Assembly: GCA_015056415.1 (NCBI GenBank)
Contig: SVGJ01000004.1
Span: 1-64,000, forward strand
Reading direction: 5' to 3'
DNA from: Clostridiales bacterium
GTDB lineage: Bacteria; Bacillota; Clostridia; Christensenellales; Aristaeellaceae
Length of the DNA stretch: 64,000 nt
In this document: positions 46,979-56,926 of the stretch, one piece after another
Layout: each line of letters starts with the position of its first letter
Numbering within the stretch: the first letter of the stretch is position 1
Made by a program: the position numbers and the translations under genes
Notes under the pieces: generated by a model
What the model saw: only the letters and a program-made list of their open reading frames with translations
Told to the model about the DNA's origin: nothing
Database searches by the model: none

Positions 46979-49678
46979 TTGAAGCTTGCACAGCGCTATC
47001 TCGCCCTGGTTTTCCTCCTCATCATTCTGACCCTTACCATCGCCAATCTTCCCCTGACCATCGAGGCTGTGAAATCCGGCGTGGAAGCCGGCAATGGCCT
47101 CCCGGGCCTGACGGAGAAGGTCAAAGCCGCTTATCTGACAGACGATTTCTCCAACAAGACGGGCTTTGTTGACCTGGCCGGTCTCCACGCACGGCTCACC
47201 GGACGGCAGAAATTCAACGATGTCGTCAAGCTGCGAAACGGTATGCTCGCCTACGAGACCGAGACCGTGGGCGATGCCGGCGGTCGTGCAGCCAGCGTTG
47301 CCAAGTTCGCCGCCTGGCTTGAGGCGCGCGGCACGGCCTTCCTGTATGTGCAGATGCCTTATAAGATGGATCTTTCCGAATCCCTGATGCCCACCGGCCT
47401 TGCCAACACCGTTCACCGTAACGCCGACGACATGGTGGATACCCTGCTGGAGCTGGGCGTTCCCACCCTGGACCTGCGCGAGGAGATCTGCGCTACGCCC
47501 GAAACGCTGCAGCAGTATTTTCATGCCACCGATCATCACTGGAACGCCCTGGGCGCCCTCAAGGGCTTCCAACTCACCGCTGAAAAGCTGCAGGAGATCT
47601 TCCCCCAGGAGCTCGCCACCCTGCCCACCGTGACCGAAACGGAAAGCTGGCAGGTAGAGACCTTCGCCGACCGGTTCCTGGGCAGCCAGGGTAAGCGCGT
47701 GGGCAAATTCTATGCCGGTGTGGATGACCTGGTGCTGGTCACTCCCAACTTCCCCACCGCCATGAGTATGTCCAACATGAAATACCGCCGCTTCACCTCC
47801 GGCGATTTCGAGACGGCCATCCTTCAGAAGGAATACCTGGTTGATGAGGTCTCCTACCACACGCAGAACCATTACGCCGTCTACGTGGGCGGCGATTATC
47901 CCCTGGTGCAGCACCGCAACGCCCTGGCTCCCCTCAACAAAAAAGTACTGATCATCAAGGACAGCTTTGCCCTGCCCTATCAGAGCTTTATGTCCACGCT
48001 GTTCACCGCGGTGGACGTCATCGACCCCCGTCATTATACCGAGCAGCCCGTGGCCGACTACATCATGCAGTACGAGCCCGACCTGGTGCTGCTGGCCATC
48101 AACCCCAACATGATCTTTCAGCAGGCGTATACCCAGTTTGGTCAGGGGGACGCCAAGGCCTTCTATCAGCTGGAGACCATCGCCCAGCAGGATGTGACCG
48201 TTCCCGTGGCGGAAACGGATTACACCTTCGCATCCCTCTCTCCCGCGCTGGAGGCCGATGCCCTGTACTGTCTGCGCATGGAGGACGTCACCCGTACCGC
48301 CGGCAATGCGAAGGCCGTGTCCGTCACGCTGTATGAACGCGTCACGAAAAAACAGCACGCAAGCTTCATCTTCGACCTGGATTACTGTGCGTATACCGGG
48401 GATTACACCTGGTATTTCCGCGTACCCGCCACCGAAACGCCCTGCGAGCTGCTGTTCTACGCAGGCCTTCCCGGCAGCACCACCGGCAACGGCTTCACCT
48501 TTGGCAACGTGACGGTCTCCAAGGTCTCCGTCGCCTACCCCGAGGGCTATGTTCCCCAGGAGGAGACCCTGCTTTTCCAGCAGGACGTGACCGTCTATCC
48601 CCTGGAGAACGACTACAATTACGAAACCATCCCCGTTTCCCTCAAGCCCGGCGCCAAATACCGCCTGAGCATCGAGTCCCTCGCTATTGACGCCGGCTCC
48701 ACCGACACCCTGACCGTTTCCCTGTATGACACGCTCATCAAGACACGCCTGAGGAGCCACCACTTCGCCCTGCAGGGCATGGCCTCCGGCTATGTATGGG
48801 ATTTCGATGTTCCGGAGGACGCCACCGAAGGGGTTCGTGTGCTCATCTACGCCGGAAAGCTGGGCGAGACCGGCAACATCGGCGTGACCTGCAACAACGT
48901 GGTGCTGGAGCGCACCGACCTGCTCCCTGAGGGCCAGCAGCCCGCGGCCGCCACGCAGGTGTACACCCGCATCGAGCCCCGTAATGTGACCATCCAGCCC
49001 AGTGAGGATGGCTACAACTACGGCAGCTTCAACCTGGCCCTGGAGCCGGGCGCGACCTACGCGCTCTCCACGCAGGAGATGACGCTTGACGCCGGGCAGG
49101 CCGAAAGCATCGATGTTTCCCTGTTCCATCCCGCCACCAAAACGCACCTGCTCACCACCAGCATTCCCGTGGCCCAGGGCGAGAACGTCTGGCGCTTCCA
49201 GGCCCCGGCCGGCGGCGACGCCTGCCAGCTGCTGCTCTATGCCGGCAAGCGCGGCGAGACCAATGGCGTGGGCGTCACGATCTCCGGCCTGTCGCTGGTC
49301 ATGGAGCAGGAGGCGCCCCTGGGCGTGGCGCTCTCCCAGCAGGATATCGTGATTGAGTCCACCACCGATGATTACCACTACATCGCCCTCAACGCGGCGC
49401 TGCTGCCGGATACGCTCTATCAGCTGTCCGTATCGGGCGTGGAGATCACCGCCGGGCAGGCCGAGAAGCTCTCCTTCTCGCTGTATGATCCCACCAGCCG
49501 CGAGCAGCTGGCCCGGGGCAATATCGCCCTGACCGGCGGGGAGCCCTACACCTGGGATTTCATCACCCCCGCGGAGGAAGCCAGCCTGTGGCAGGTGCTG
49601 GTGTATGCCGGCGAGCGGGGCAAGACCGCCAACGTGAGCCTCACCCTGAAGGAGCTGACGGTCACCGAGGCGGAATAA
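46979..49678 (+). CDS. DHHW/AlgJ-like SGNH protein with four tandem C-terminal beta-sandwich-like repeats (TTG start)
   Basis: YFHATDHHWNALGALKGF, KVLIIKDSFALPYQSF; four about 110-aa repeats each containing SxSLYD / WxFxxP / LLxYAGxxGxT. Confidence 0.85.
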   Translation: MKLAQRYLALVFLLIILTLTIANLPLTIEAVKSGVEAGNGLPGLTEKVKAAYLTDDFSNKTGFVDLAGLHARLTGRQKFNDVVKLRNGMLAYETETVGDAGGRAASVAKFAAWLEARGTAFLYVQMPYKMDLSESLMPTGLANTVHRNADDMVDTLLELGVPTLDLREEICATPETLQQYFHATDHHWNALGALKGFQLTAEKLQEIFPQELATLPTVTETESWQVETFADRFLGSQGKRVGKFYAGVDDLVLVTPNFPTAMSMSNMKYRRFTSGDFETAILQKEYLVDEVSYHTQNHYAVYVGGDYPLVQHRNALAPLNKKVLIIKDSFALPYQSFMSTLFTAVDVIDPRHYTEQPVADYIMQYEPDLVLLAINPNMIFQQAYTQFGQGDAKAFYQLETIAQQDVTVPVAETDYTFASLSPALEADALYCLRMEDVTRTAGNAKAVSVTLYERVTKKQHASFIFDLDYCAYTGDYTWYFRVPATETPCELLFYAGLPGSTTGNGFTFGNVTVSKVSVAYPEGYVPQEETLLFQQDVTVYPLENDYNYETIPVSLKPGAKYRLSIESLAIDAGSTDTLTVSLYDTLIKTRLRSHHFALQGMASGYVWDFDVPEDATEGVRVLIYAGKLGETGNIGVTCNNVVLERTDLLPEGQQPAAATQVYTRIEPRNVTIQPSEDGYNYGSFNLALEPGATYALSTQEMTLDAGQAESIDVSLFHPATKTHLLTTSIPVAQGENVWRFQAPAGGDACQLLLYAGKRGETNGVGVTISGLSLVMEQEAPLGVALSQQDIVIESTTDDYHYIALNAALLPDTLYQLSVSGVEITAGQAEKLSFSLYDPTSREQLARGNIALTGGEPYTWDFITPAEEASLWQVLVYAGERGKTANVSLTLKELTVTEAE

Positions 49679-49693
49679 ATACTGATCGCATCA

Positions 49694-49727
49694 AAAAGGG
49701 ACTTGCTTTCGCAAGTCCCTTTTGTTT
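49694..49727. terminator. Bidirectional terminator between convergent genes
   Basis: aaaagggacttgctttcgcaagtccctttt. Confidence 0.9.
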
Positions 49728-49736
49728 GTATGCGGT

Positions 49737-51980
49737 TTAGTGCATGACCACCGTGTAGGGCTTGGTGCTGTCGGTTTCCACCACAGCCTCGCCGTTCTTG
49801 ATGGTCACAGTGAAGGTGGCTGCCAGCTTGCCCTGCAGGTCGGGGATCTTCACCACGCGGGTCTCGCCCTCCTCCAGCTGGTAGATGTGCAGCTCCAGGC
49901 CGTCCAGATAGTCGTAATCGGGGCGGTTATCGCACTTACCCATAGGCAGCACGGTGCCGGGACGAACCATCAGCGGCATGGACATAAAGTCGTGGATCTC
50001 GGTCTGCCAGTGGCCGCCCTGTACCTTGTCGTCAGAAAGCAGGCAAGTCCACAGGCCATCGGGCAGGTAGTACTGCACCTGGCCATCCTTGCGGAAGATA
50101 GGCGCCACCAGGATGCTCTCACCCATCATGTACTGGCGGTCCAGGGTCTCGCAGGCGGGATCATCATAGAACTCCAGCATCATGGGACGCATCATGGGCG
50201 TGCCATGCTCGTGGGCCTCCACCGCGGCGCCATACAGGTAGGGCATCAGGCGGCACTTGAGCTTCACAAACTTGCGCAGCACGTCGCTGCTCTCATCGTC
50301 GAAGAGCCACGGCACACGATAGCTGGTGGAGCCGTGCAGGCGGCTGTGGCTGGAGAAAACGCCGAACTGGCACCAGCGCTTGTACACATCCGCGGGAGCG
50401 GTGGACTCGAAGCCGGAGATATCGTGGCTCCAGTAGCCAAAGCCGGAATGGCTCATGCTCAGGCCGGCACGCAGAGTCTCCGCCATGGAGACGTAGGAGG
50501 CGCTGTTATCGCCGCCCCAGTGTACGGGGAACTGCTGGCCGCCCACGGTGGCGCTGCGGGCAAACAGGATCGCCTCGCCCTCGCCACGGACTTCCTTGAG
50601 CAGGTCGAACACCATCTTGTTGTACAGGAAGGTGTAGTAGTTGTGCATACGCAGGGGATCGGTGCCATCGAAGTAAGCGATGTCTCGGACGGGGATGCGC
50701 TCGCCGAAGTCAGTCTTGAAGCAATCGATGCCCATATCCAGGAGCTTGCGCAGGTAAGAGCAATACCACTCGCGGGCAGCGGGGTTGGTCACGTCCAGGA
50801 TGGCCATGCCAGCCTGCCACATATCCGTCTGCCACACATCGCCATTGGTCTTCTTGAGCAGATAGCCATGCTCCATGCCCTCGTCAAACAGGGGACTGGC
50901 CTGGCCGATGTAGGGGTTGATCCAGCAGCACAGGTGCAGGCCCTTTTCATGATAGCGCTTCAGCATACCCTCGGGGTCCGGGAAGGTGTCGGGATCCCAC
51001 TCGAAGTCGCACCAGTTGAAGGCCTTCATCCAGTAGCAGTCGAAATGGAACACGCTCAGGGGAATGTCGCGCTCCGCCATGCCGCCGATGAAGGAAGAGG
51101 TAGTCTCCTCGTCATAATTGGTGGTGAAGGAGGTACTCAGCCACAGGCCAAAGCTCCAGGCAGGCAGCAGGGCGGGACGGCCGGTCAGGGCAGTGTAGAG
51201 ATCCAGGGTGCCCTTGGGGGTCTCGCCATAGATGATGTCGTAGGTCATGCTCTCGCCTTCGTGGGAGAACTGCACACGCTCCACCTTCTCGCTGGCCACC
51301 TCGAAGCTCACGTCGGAGGCGTCCTCCACCAGCACGCCGTAGCCGCGGTTGGTCATGTAGAAGGGGATGTTCTTGTAGGCCAGCTCGGAGGCGGTGCCGC
51401 CGTCGGCATTCCACATATCAATGGTCTGGCCGTTTTTCACATAAGCGCCAAAACGCTCGCCCAGGCCGTAAACGGTCTCGCCCACGTCCAGCATGAGGGA
51501 TTCCACCATGTAGCTCTTGCCATGGGGCAGCAGGGAGGAGGGGGTGTTGTCCTTCTTCAAAGCGCGGCCCATGGCACGGAAGCCGGAGGTGGTCAGCACG
51601 CGGTCACCCACCATGTAGTCCACCTGCCACTGGCCGTGGGCCTTCAGCACGCGGGCGGTCAGATCGCCGCTGGTGAAGGAAACGAAGTCCTCGCCCTCGT
51701 CGATGACGGGCAGCACTTCTTCCTCGTAGGTCTCGAAGCGGGGCTCCTTGACCCTGGCGCCGGCGAAGTGGGTCACCTTGACGCGGATCACGTTCTTGCG
51801 GGGGGCAGTGAAGGTCACCGTCAGGGTGCCGCCATCCAGCACATCGCCGCGGTGGTTCACAGGGCGGCAGGCAGAGATCACCTGCAGTGCCTTGTCAGAC
51901 TTGTTGGCGCGCACACACTGGGTGGCATAGCTCATCACATAGTCCTGCTTGATCATCCAATAGCCGTTGGAAAAACGCAT
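49737..51980 (-). CDS. yicI: Alpha-xylosidase, GH31 (YicI-like)
   Basis: DVGETVYGLGERFGAYVKNGQTIDMWNADGGT, FHFDCYWMKAFNWCDFEWD, GIDCFKTDFGERIP, FARSATVGGQQFPVHWGGD. Confidence 0.93.
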   Translation of the reverse strand: MRFSNGYWMIKQDYVMSYATQCVRANKSDKALQVISACRPVNHRGDVLDGGTLTVTFTAPRKNVIRVKVTHFAGARVKEPRFETYEEEVLPVIDEGEDFVSFTSGDLTARVLKAHGQWQVDYMVGDRVLTTSGFRAMGRALKKDNTPSSLLPHGKSYMVESLMLDVGETVYGLGERFGAYVKNGQTIDMWNADGGTASELAYKNIPFYMTNRGYGVLVEDASDVSFEVASEKVERVQFSHEGESMTYDIIYGETPKGTLDLYTALTGRPALLPAWSFGLWLSTSFTTNYDEETTSSFIGGMAERDIPLSVFHFDCYWMKAFNWCDFEWDPDTFPDPEGMLKRYHEKGLHLCCWINPYIGQASPLFDEGMEHGYLLKKTNGDVWQTDMWQAGMAILDVTNPAAREWYCSYLRKLLDMGIDCFKTDFGERIPVRDIAYFDGTDPLRMHNYYTFLYNKMVFDLLKEVRGEGEAILFARSATVGGQQFPVHWGGDNSASYVSMAETLRAGLSMSHSGFGYWSHDISGFESTAPADVYKRWCQFGVFSSHSRLHGSTSYRVPWLFDDESSDVLRKFVKLKCRLMPYLYGAAVEAHEHGTPMMRPMMLEFYDDPACETLDRQYMMGESILVAPIFRKDGQVQYYLPDGLWTCLLSDDKVQGGHWQTEIHDFMSMPLMVRPGTVLPMGKCDNRPDYDYLDGLELHIYQLEEGETRVVKIPDLQGKLAATFTVTIKNGEAVVETDSTKPYTVVMH

Positions 51981-51998
51981 AAGACATTCTCCTTTATC

Positions 51999-53465
51999 TT
52001 AATCTGTAATAATTTTGACGACCACAGGCATATCGCTGCGGAAATCTCCCAGTTCAACGGTAAGCGCCTTGTCATCACGGCTCCACTCAGCCTCGCCCAT
52101 GCCCAGCACCTCCACCTTGCGGATGATGCCGTGCCACAGGGGCTTGTGGCTCGCGTCGGCCTCACGCAGGCTCTTGATGCGCAGCACGCCGTCCTCGGGG
52201 CAGCGCATGGCGGTGGCGTAGATATTGCCGCCTCGGCAGGTGAAGCGGAAGTCCTCGCTGGTGAAATCGCGGCTCTTGCTGTCGGCGAACTGGCCTTCCT
52301 CCACAGCGGTGGGGCCCTCAAAGGGGATGCGCCAGATACCGGTGCCGTGAATCGCCTCGCCATTGACCTTCATCCAGGCTGCCATGGCTTTGAGGATGCT
52401 CATGTCGCCCTCAGAGAGGGAGCCATCCGGGCAGGGGCCGAAGTTCATCAGCAGGCGGCCGTTCTTGCATACCACATCCACCAGATCCCAGATGATCTCA
52501 ATGGGCTGCTTGTAGATGGGATTGGCGGAATAGCACCAGCTGTTTCGCATCACGGAGGTATCGCTCTGCCACAGGAAGGGCTTCACCTCGGCAAACTGAC
52601 CGCGCTCCACATCCGGCACCGCGATGCCAAAGGGATAGGCGTCATGCTTGTAGTTGATGATGCCGCCGCCCCATTCCTCGCTGCGGTTGTAGTAATAAGC
52701 GGTGAATTTCTTCAGCCAGGGCTTGACGCTCTCGTGCTGGATCCACCAGTCAAAATACAGGATACGGGGATGATAGCGATCCACGATCTCGCAGCAGCGC
52801 AGGAGCCAGTCGGTCATGAATTCCTCGCTGGGCGAGCCCTCGGAATGGATATCGTGCTGGTTCACGGGTTCGGGCATGGCGGGCCAGTAGAGGTGATCCC
52901 GCGGCACATCCTGGGGAATATCGCTCTCGAACTCCTTGCCGTGGGACATAAACCACCAGTGCTCCACGCGATGGGTGGAAGCGCCCACCGTCATGCCGGC
53001 GCGCTCCGCCTCCCGCAGGAGGTCGCCCATCACGTCGCGATGGGGGCCCATTTCGGCGGCGTTCCAACGGGACAATTCGGACTTGTACATCTGGAAGCCA
53101 TCGTGATGCTCTGCCACGGGAACGATGTAATCCGCCCCAGCTTCGGTAAAGGCCTTGATCCACGCCTGGGGATCAAACCTCTCCATCGTCAGCATGGGGA
53201 TGAAATCCTTGTAGCCGAATTCTTTGTGATCGCCCCAGTGCTTCAGGTGGTGCTCATACTCCGGGGAATCCTTGACATACATATTACGGGCATACCAATC
53301 ATGGTACGCGGGTACCGAGAAGGGGCCCCAGTGCAGGAAGATGCCCAGCCGGGTCTCCCTGTACCATGCCGGTACAGGACGCTCCGCCAAAGAGGCCCAC
53401 TCCGGCTTGTATGGGCCCTGTTCGATCACCTTGTTGATCTGATCCAGATAAACCTGACGATCCAT
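51999..53465 (-). CDS. GH29 alpha-L-fucosidase-like
   Basis: RLGIFLHWGPFSVPAYHDWYARNMY, AGADYIVPVAEHHDGFQMYKSELSRWNAAEMGPHRD, FDWWIQ. Confidence 0.93.
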   Translation of the reverse strand: MDRQVYLDQINKVIEQGPYKPEWASLAERPVPAWYRETRLGIFLHWGPFSVPAYHDWYARNMYVKDSPEYEHHLKHWGDHKEFGYKDFIPMLTMERFDPQAWIKAFTEAGADYIVPVAEHHDGFQMYKSELSRWNAAEMGPHRDVMGDLLREAERAGMTVGASTHRVEHWWFMSHGKEFESDIPQDVPRDHLYWPAMPEPVNQHDIHSEGSPSEEFMTDWLLRCCEIVDRYHPRILYFDWWIQHESVKPWLKKFTAYYYNRSEEWGGGIINYKHDAYPFGIAVPDVERGQFAEVKPFLWQSDTSVMRNSWCYSANPIYKQPIEIIWDLVDVVCKNGRLLMNFGPCPDGSLSEGDMSILKAMAAWMKVNGEAIHGTGIWRIPFEGPTAVEEGQFADSKSRDFTSEDFRFTCRGGNIYATAMRCPEDGVLRIKSLREADASHKPLWHGIIRKVEVLGMGEAEWSRDDKALTVELGDFRSDMPVVVKIITD

Positions 53466-53650
53466 GCAGTCGCTCCTTTCAGGAGGTATTTCATTTTTCA
53501 CGCAGCGGTCTTTCCGCGCTGCCTATAGTTTACTGGAAAACGATCATTTTGCCAAGCCCAAAATACGTTTTTTCCTTTCTTTTCTCGCAAAGAATGTGTT
53601 ATACTAAAGCAGGAACCATCATCACGCTATTTTGAAAGGGATCCCTTTTT

Positions 53651-54715
53651 ATGAAAAAGATCGTTCTTACCGGCGGCGGCACGCTGGGCCACGTTACCCC
53701 CCACCTGTCCCTGATCCCCCACCTGCAGGCCGCAGGCTATGAGATCCACTACATCGGCACCGAAAAGGGCATGGAGGCCGAGAAGATCCGTTCCGTCCCC
53801 GGTGTGACCTACCACGCTGTGAAGAGCGGCAAGCTTCGCCGCTATTTCTCCTGGCAGAACTTCACCGATCCCTTCCGTGTGCTGGCCGGGATGTTCCAGT
53901 CTGCCGCGCTGATGGGCAAGATCAAGCCTGACGTAGCCTTCTCCAAGGGCGGTTTTGTGGCGGTACCGGTGGTGTTCGGCGCGTGGCTCAACCGCATCCC
54001 CGTGGTCTGCCACGAAAGCGACCTGACCCCCGGCCTGGCCAACAAACTGTGCAAGCCCTTCGCCAAAAAGATCGCCACCACCTTCCCCGAGTGCGCCCAA
54101 GCCCTGGGCCCCAAGGCCGAGATGACCGGCACCCCCCTGCGCCCCGAGCTGTTCCACGGCAGCCGTGCCAAGGGCCTGAGCCTTCTGGGCTTTGGCGGCA
54201 GCAAGCCCATCCTGCTGATGATGGGCGGCTCATCCGGCGCTCAGGCAGTGAACAAAGCCCTCCGTGAAGCGCTGCCCCAGCTCACCCCGCAGTTCGACGT
54301 CGCCCACCTGTGCGGCAAAGGCAACCTGGACGAAAGCCTGAATGGCACCCCCGGCTATACGCAGATCGAAATGCTCAGCGCCGAGCTCCCCGACGCCCTG
54401 GCCTGTACCGACCTGGTGCTCTCCCGTGCCGGCAGCAACGCCCTGTGCGAGTTCCAGGCCCTGTGCAAGCCCATGCTGCTGGTCCCCTATCCCAAGGGCG
54501 CCAGCCGCGGCGACCAGATCCTCAACGCCCAGAGCCTGGAAAAGCGCGGCCTGTGCCGTGTGCTGCTCCAGGAGAACATGACCGCCCAGACCCTCGTGGA
54601 CGCCCTGCAGCAGACCTGGGCCGACCGTGAGCAGCTTACCGGCGCCCTCAGGGCCGCCCCGCCTGCTGATGGTACCCAGCGTGTGCTGGAGATGATCGAG
54701 GAGGTTCAGCAATAA
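53651..54715 (+). CDS. murG: MurG-type UDP-GlcNAc transferase
   Basis: MKKIVLTGGGTLGHVTPHLSLIPHL, HESDLTPGLANK, MMGGSSGAQAVN, SRAGSNALCEFQAL. Confidence 0.9.
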   Translation: MKKIVLTGGGTLGHVTPHLSLIPHLQAAGYEIHYIGTEKGMEAEKIRSVPGVTYHAVKSGKLRRYFSWQNFTDPFRVLAGMFQSAALMGKIKPDVAFSKGGFVAVPVVFGAWLNRIPVVCHESDLTPGLANKLCKPFAKKIATTFPECAQALGPKAEMTGTPLRPELFHGSRAKGLSLLGFGGSKPILLMMGGSSGAQAVNKALREALPQLTPQFDVAHLCGKGNLDESLNGTPGYTQIEMLSAELPDALACTDLVLSRAGSNALCEFQALCKPMLLVPYPKGASRGDQILNAQSLEKRGLCRVLLQENMTAQTLVDALQQTWADREQLTGALRAAPPADGTQRVLEMIEEVQQ

Positions 54716-54757
54716 AGAAAACCACCGTGTGAAACCCTTCACGCGGTGGTTTTCTTA
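54714..54757. terminator. Bidirectional terminator
   Basis: aaagaaaaccaccgtgtgaaacccttcacgcggtggttttctt. Confidence 0.85.
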
Positions 54758-55276
54758 TATTTTCTTTTCCAGGCACACCAGCTGCACGCCTTCGATGCCA
54801 TTGAAGCAGCAGGGCACGACGCCCACCTCTTCATAGCCCAGTTTCCTGTACAGGCTGCGGGCAACGGTGTTTCTCGCGTTGGTGTCCATCCGCAGGAAAG
54901 GGCAGTCCTGCGCCATGGCAAATTCCTCATAAAACGCCACGAAGCGCTTGCCAATGCCCCGGCCCTTCAGGCAGGGATCCACCGCCAGCGTGTGCAGCAC
55001 CATGACGTTCTCCTCCGCCGCGGGATGCTTCCACGCCGCCAGCGCGTATTCCGCCACCTGCTCCTGGTTGATCCTGGCCGCCGCCACAACTGCGCCCTGC
55101 TCCACAGCCACATACATATCGCCTTGCCGCACCGCATTTGCCGCGGTTTCCTTTGTGGGATAGATCGCTCTGATCCAGCCCGTGGTGGCAAGGCCCTGCT
55201 CCTCCCGGTCGTGGATGGCATGATAGATGGCGGCAATGCCATCAACATCCGCCGCGGTAGCTTTCCGAATGATCAC
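54755..55276 (-). CDS. GNAT family N-acetyltransferase
   Basis: MIIRKATAADVDGIAAIYHAIHD..., LHTLAVDPCLKGRGIGKRFVAFYEEFA, RSLYRKLGYEEVG. Confidence 0.92.
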   Translation of the reverse strand: MIIRKATAADVDGIAAIYHAIHDREEQGLATTGWIRAIYPTKETAANAVRQGDMYVAVEQGAVVAAARINQEQVAEYALAAWKHPAAEENVMVLHTLAVDPCLKGRGIGKRFVAFYEEFAMAQDCPFLRMDTNARNTVARSLYRKLGYEEVGVVPCCFNGIEGVQLVCLEKKI

Positions 55277-55305
55277 TGCAACACGCTCCGCTTCTGTTCC
55301 ATGCT

Positions 55306-55818
55306 TTACGCCTCAGGCGCCTGGGGCTGCTCCGGCGGAGCCTTGTCCTTCAGCCTGTCGTTGACGTAGATCACATTGGCCACCGCCACGATCACGCTGC
55401 GCAGCACGTCCTTGGCCTCGGAATTGGTGGTGCCCAGATAGCTGATGTCCTCCTGCACGCCGAAGATGTAATACAGCAGATTCTCCAGCTCGGAGCAGAA
55501 GTAATCGTAGGCCACCTCCTCGGTATACACACCGTGCATCAGCGTGAACATCCTGGCGATGCTCTCCATGGAGAGGACGTTCTTGGCCACCGCGATAAAG
55601 AACAGATAGGCGATCTGCTCCGCGTCGTACTGCTTTTTCACCGGGCTTTTGATGTAACCCTTTTTCACATAGTTGCTCACCATGGAGGAAGTGATCTCCA
55701 TGCAGCCCAGGGGCTCAAGGTACTGATTGATGTATTTGATCGTCTGATCCAGGTACAGGCCCATGTTGGGGATCTCCCTGTACCGGGGCATACGGAAATC
55801 CTCGATGCGGATAGCCAT
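55306..55818 (-). CDS. DUF1836 (MerR-like HTH) protein
   Basis: RMPRYREIPNMGLYLDQTIKYINQYLEPLGCMEITSSMVSNYVKKGYIKSPVKKQYDAEQIAYLFFIA. Confidence 0.82.
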   Translation of the reverse strand: MAIRIEDFRMPRYREIPNMGLYLDQTIKYINQYLEPLGCMEITSSMVSNYVKKGYIKSPVKKQYDAEQIAYLFFIAVAKNVLSMESIARMFTLMHGVYTEEVAYDYFCSELENLLYYIFGVQEDISYLGTTNSEAKDVLRSVIVAVANVIYVNDRLKDKAPPEQPQAPEA

Positions 55819-56002
55819 GGCGTTGCGCCTCCTTTGCTTTACTATTATAAAGCAGGAGCAAAAAAACGTCAATGCAGTTTGTGAATATTCCGTAACAAGC
55901 GCACATCATGCCTTGACAGGTTTCTGAAAAGCTGTTATAGTCAAACCAGTTCATCGGTTTCTCGAAAACCGATAGATTCCCTCACATAAGAAGGCGTTAC
56001 GC

Positions 56003-56830
56003 ATGGCATTCAAGATCGTCGCTGATTCCTCCGCTGACCTGCTCAGCTTCTCCGGTGTGGATTTCGCCTCCGTCCCGTTGACCATTATGGCTGGCGAGCG
56101 CACCTTTGTGGACGACGCCGCGCTGGATCCCCGCGAAATGCTGGATTATCTGGCCACCTACAAAGGCCGCAGCACCACCGCCTGCCCCAACCCCGACGCA
56201 TGGCGCGAAGCCTTCGGCGAGGCGGACGAGGTGGTGTGCGTCACCATCACCAGCAACCTGAGCGGCTCCTGCAATGCCGCCATGATCGCCAGGGAGGATT
56301 ATCTGCGCCTCCATCCCGACCGCAAGGTTCTGGTGGTGGATTCGCTTTCCACCGGCCCGGAGATGGTGCTGCTGATCGAGCAGATCGCCGAGTGGCATCA
56401 GGCCGGCTACACCTTCGAGGCCATCGAGCGTGAGATCGCCGGATATCATAAGACCACCCACCTGACCTTCGCCCTGGAAAGCCTGCGCAGCCTGGTCAAC
56501 AATGGCCGCGTGAGTCCCGCTGTGGCCGCCCTGGCCGGCCTGCTGAACATCCGCATCGTGGGCATCGCCAGCGATGTGGGCACCCTGCAGCCCGTCAGTA
56601 AATGCCGCGGCGAAAAGCGCACCCAGCAGGGTCTTATCAACGTGATGAAGGATCACGGCTTCAAGGGCGGCAAGGTCCGCATCGCCCATAACAACCCCGC
56701 CCTGACCGAGATCATGACCGGCCTCATCCGCGAGGTCGCCCCCACCGCCGACATTCAGTCCTATCAGGCTCGCGGCCTGGTGAGCTTCTATGCCGAGGAC
56801 GGCGGTATCCTGATCGGTTATGAAGGCTGA
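56003..56830 (+). CDS. DegV family fatty-acid-binding protein
   Basis: KIVADSSADLLSF, TSCPNPDAW-like TTACPNPDAWREAF, ITSNLSGSCNAAMIARED, VVDSLSTGPEMVLL. Confidence 0.93.
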   Translation: MAFKIVADSSADLLSFSGVDFASVPLTIMAGERTFVDDAALDPREMLDYLATYKGRSTTACPNPDAWREAFGEADEVVCVTITSNLSGSCNAAMIAREDYLRLHPDRKVLVVDSLSTGPEMVLLIEQIAEWHQAGYTFEAIEREIAGYHKTTHLTFALESLRSLVNNGRVSPAVAALAGLLNIRIVGIASDVGTLQPVSKCRGEKRTQQGLINVMKDHGFKGGKVRIAHNNPALTEIMTGLIREVAPTADIQSYQARGLVSFYAEDGGILIGYEG

Positions 56831-56866
56831 ATAACGCCGTGCGCAGCGTTGCGCATATATATCAAG

Positions 56867-56897
56867 AAACGCCAGACTGAAGTTCAGTCTGGCGTTT
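56867..56897. repeat. 31-bp perfect palindrome, copy 2 (between convergent genes)
   Basis: aaacgccagactgaa-g-ttcagtctggcgttt. Confidence 0.92.
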
Positions 56898-56926
56898 CGC
56901 GCCGCAGGGCAGGAAATATCCATCAC

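Noticed and set aside
45485-49378. 1297-aa minus-strand ORF, and similar long antisense ORFs at 49722-53528 (+, 1268 aa), 34373-37171 (-, 932 aa), 4925-7090 (-, 721 aa), 40024-41892 (-, 622 aa), 11593-12921 (+)
   Set aside because: Opposite strand of clearly conserved genes (MBOAT/DHHW, GH31/GH29, NodB, DnaK, MrfA, NifS). Low-complexity Gly/His/Val/Leu composition is typical of shadow frames in high-GC coding DNA.
54714-54757. Hairpin near murG as a repeat element
   Set aside because: A single-copy canonical bidirectional terminator between convergent genes; ordinary.
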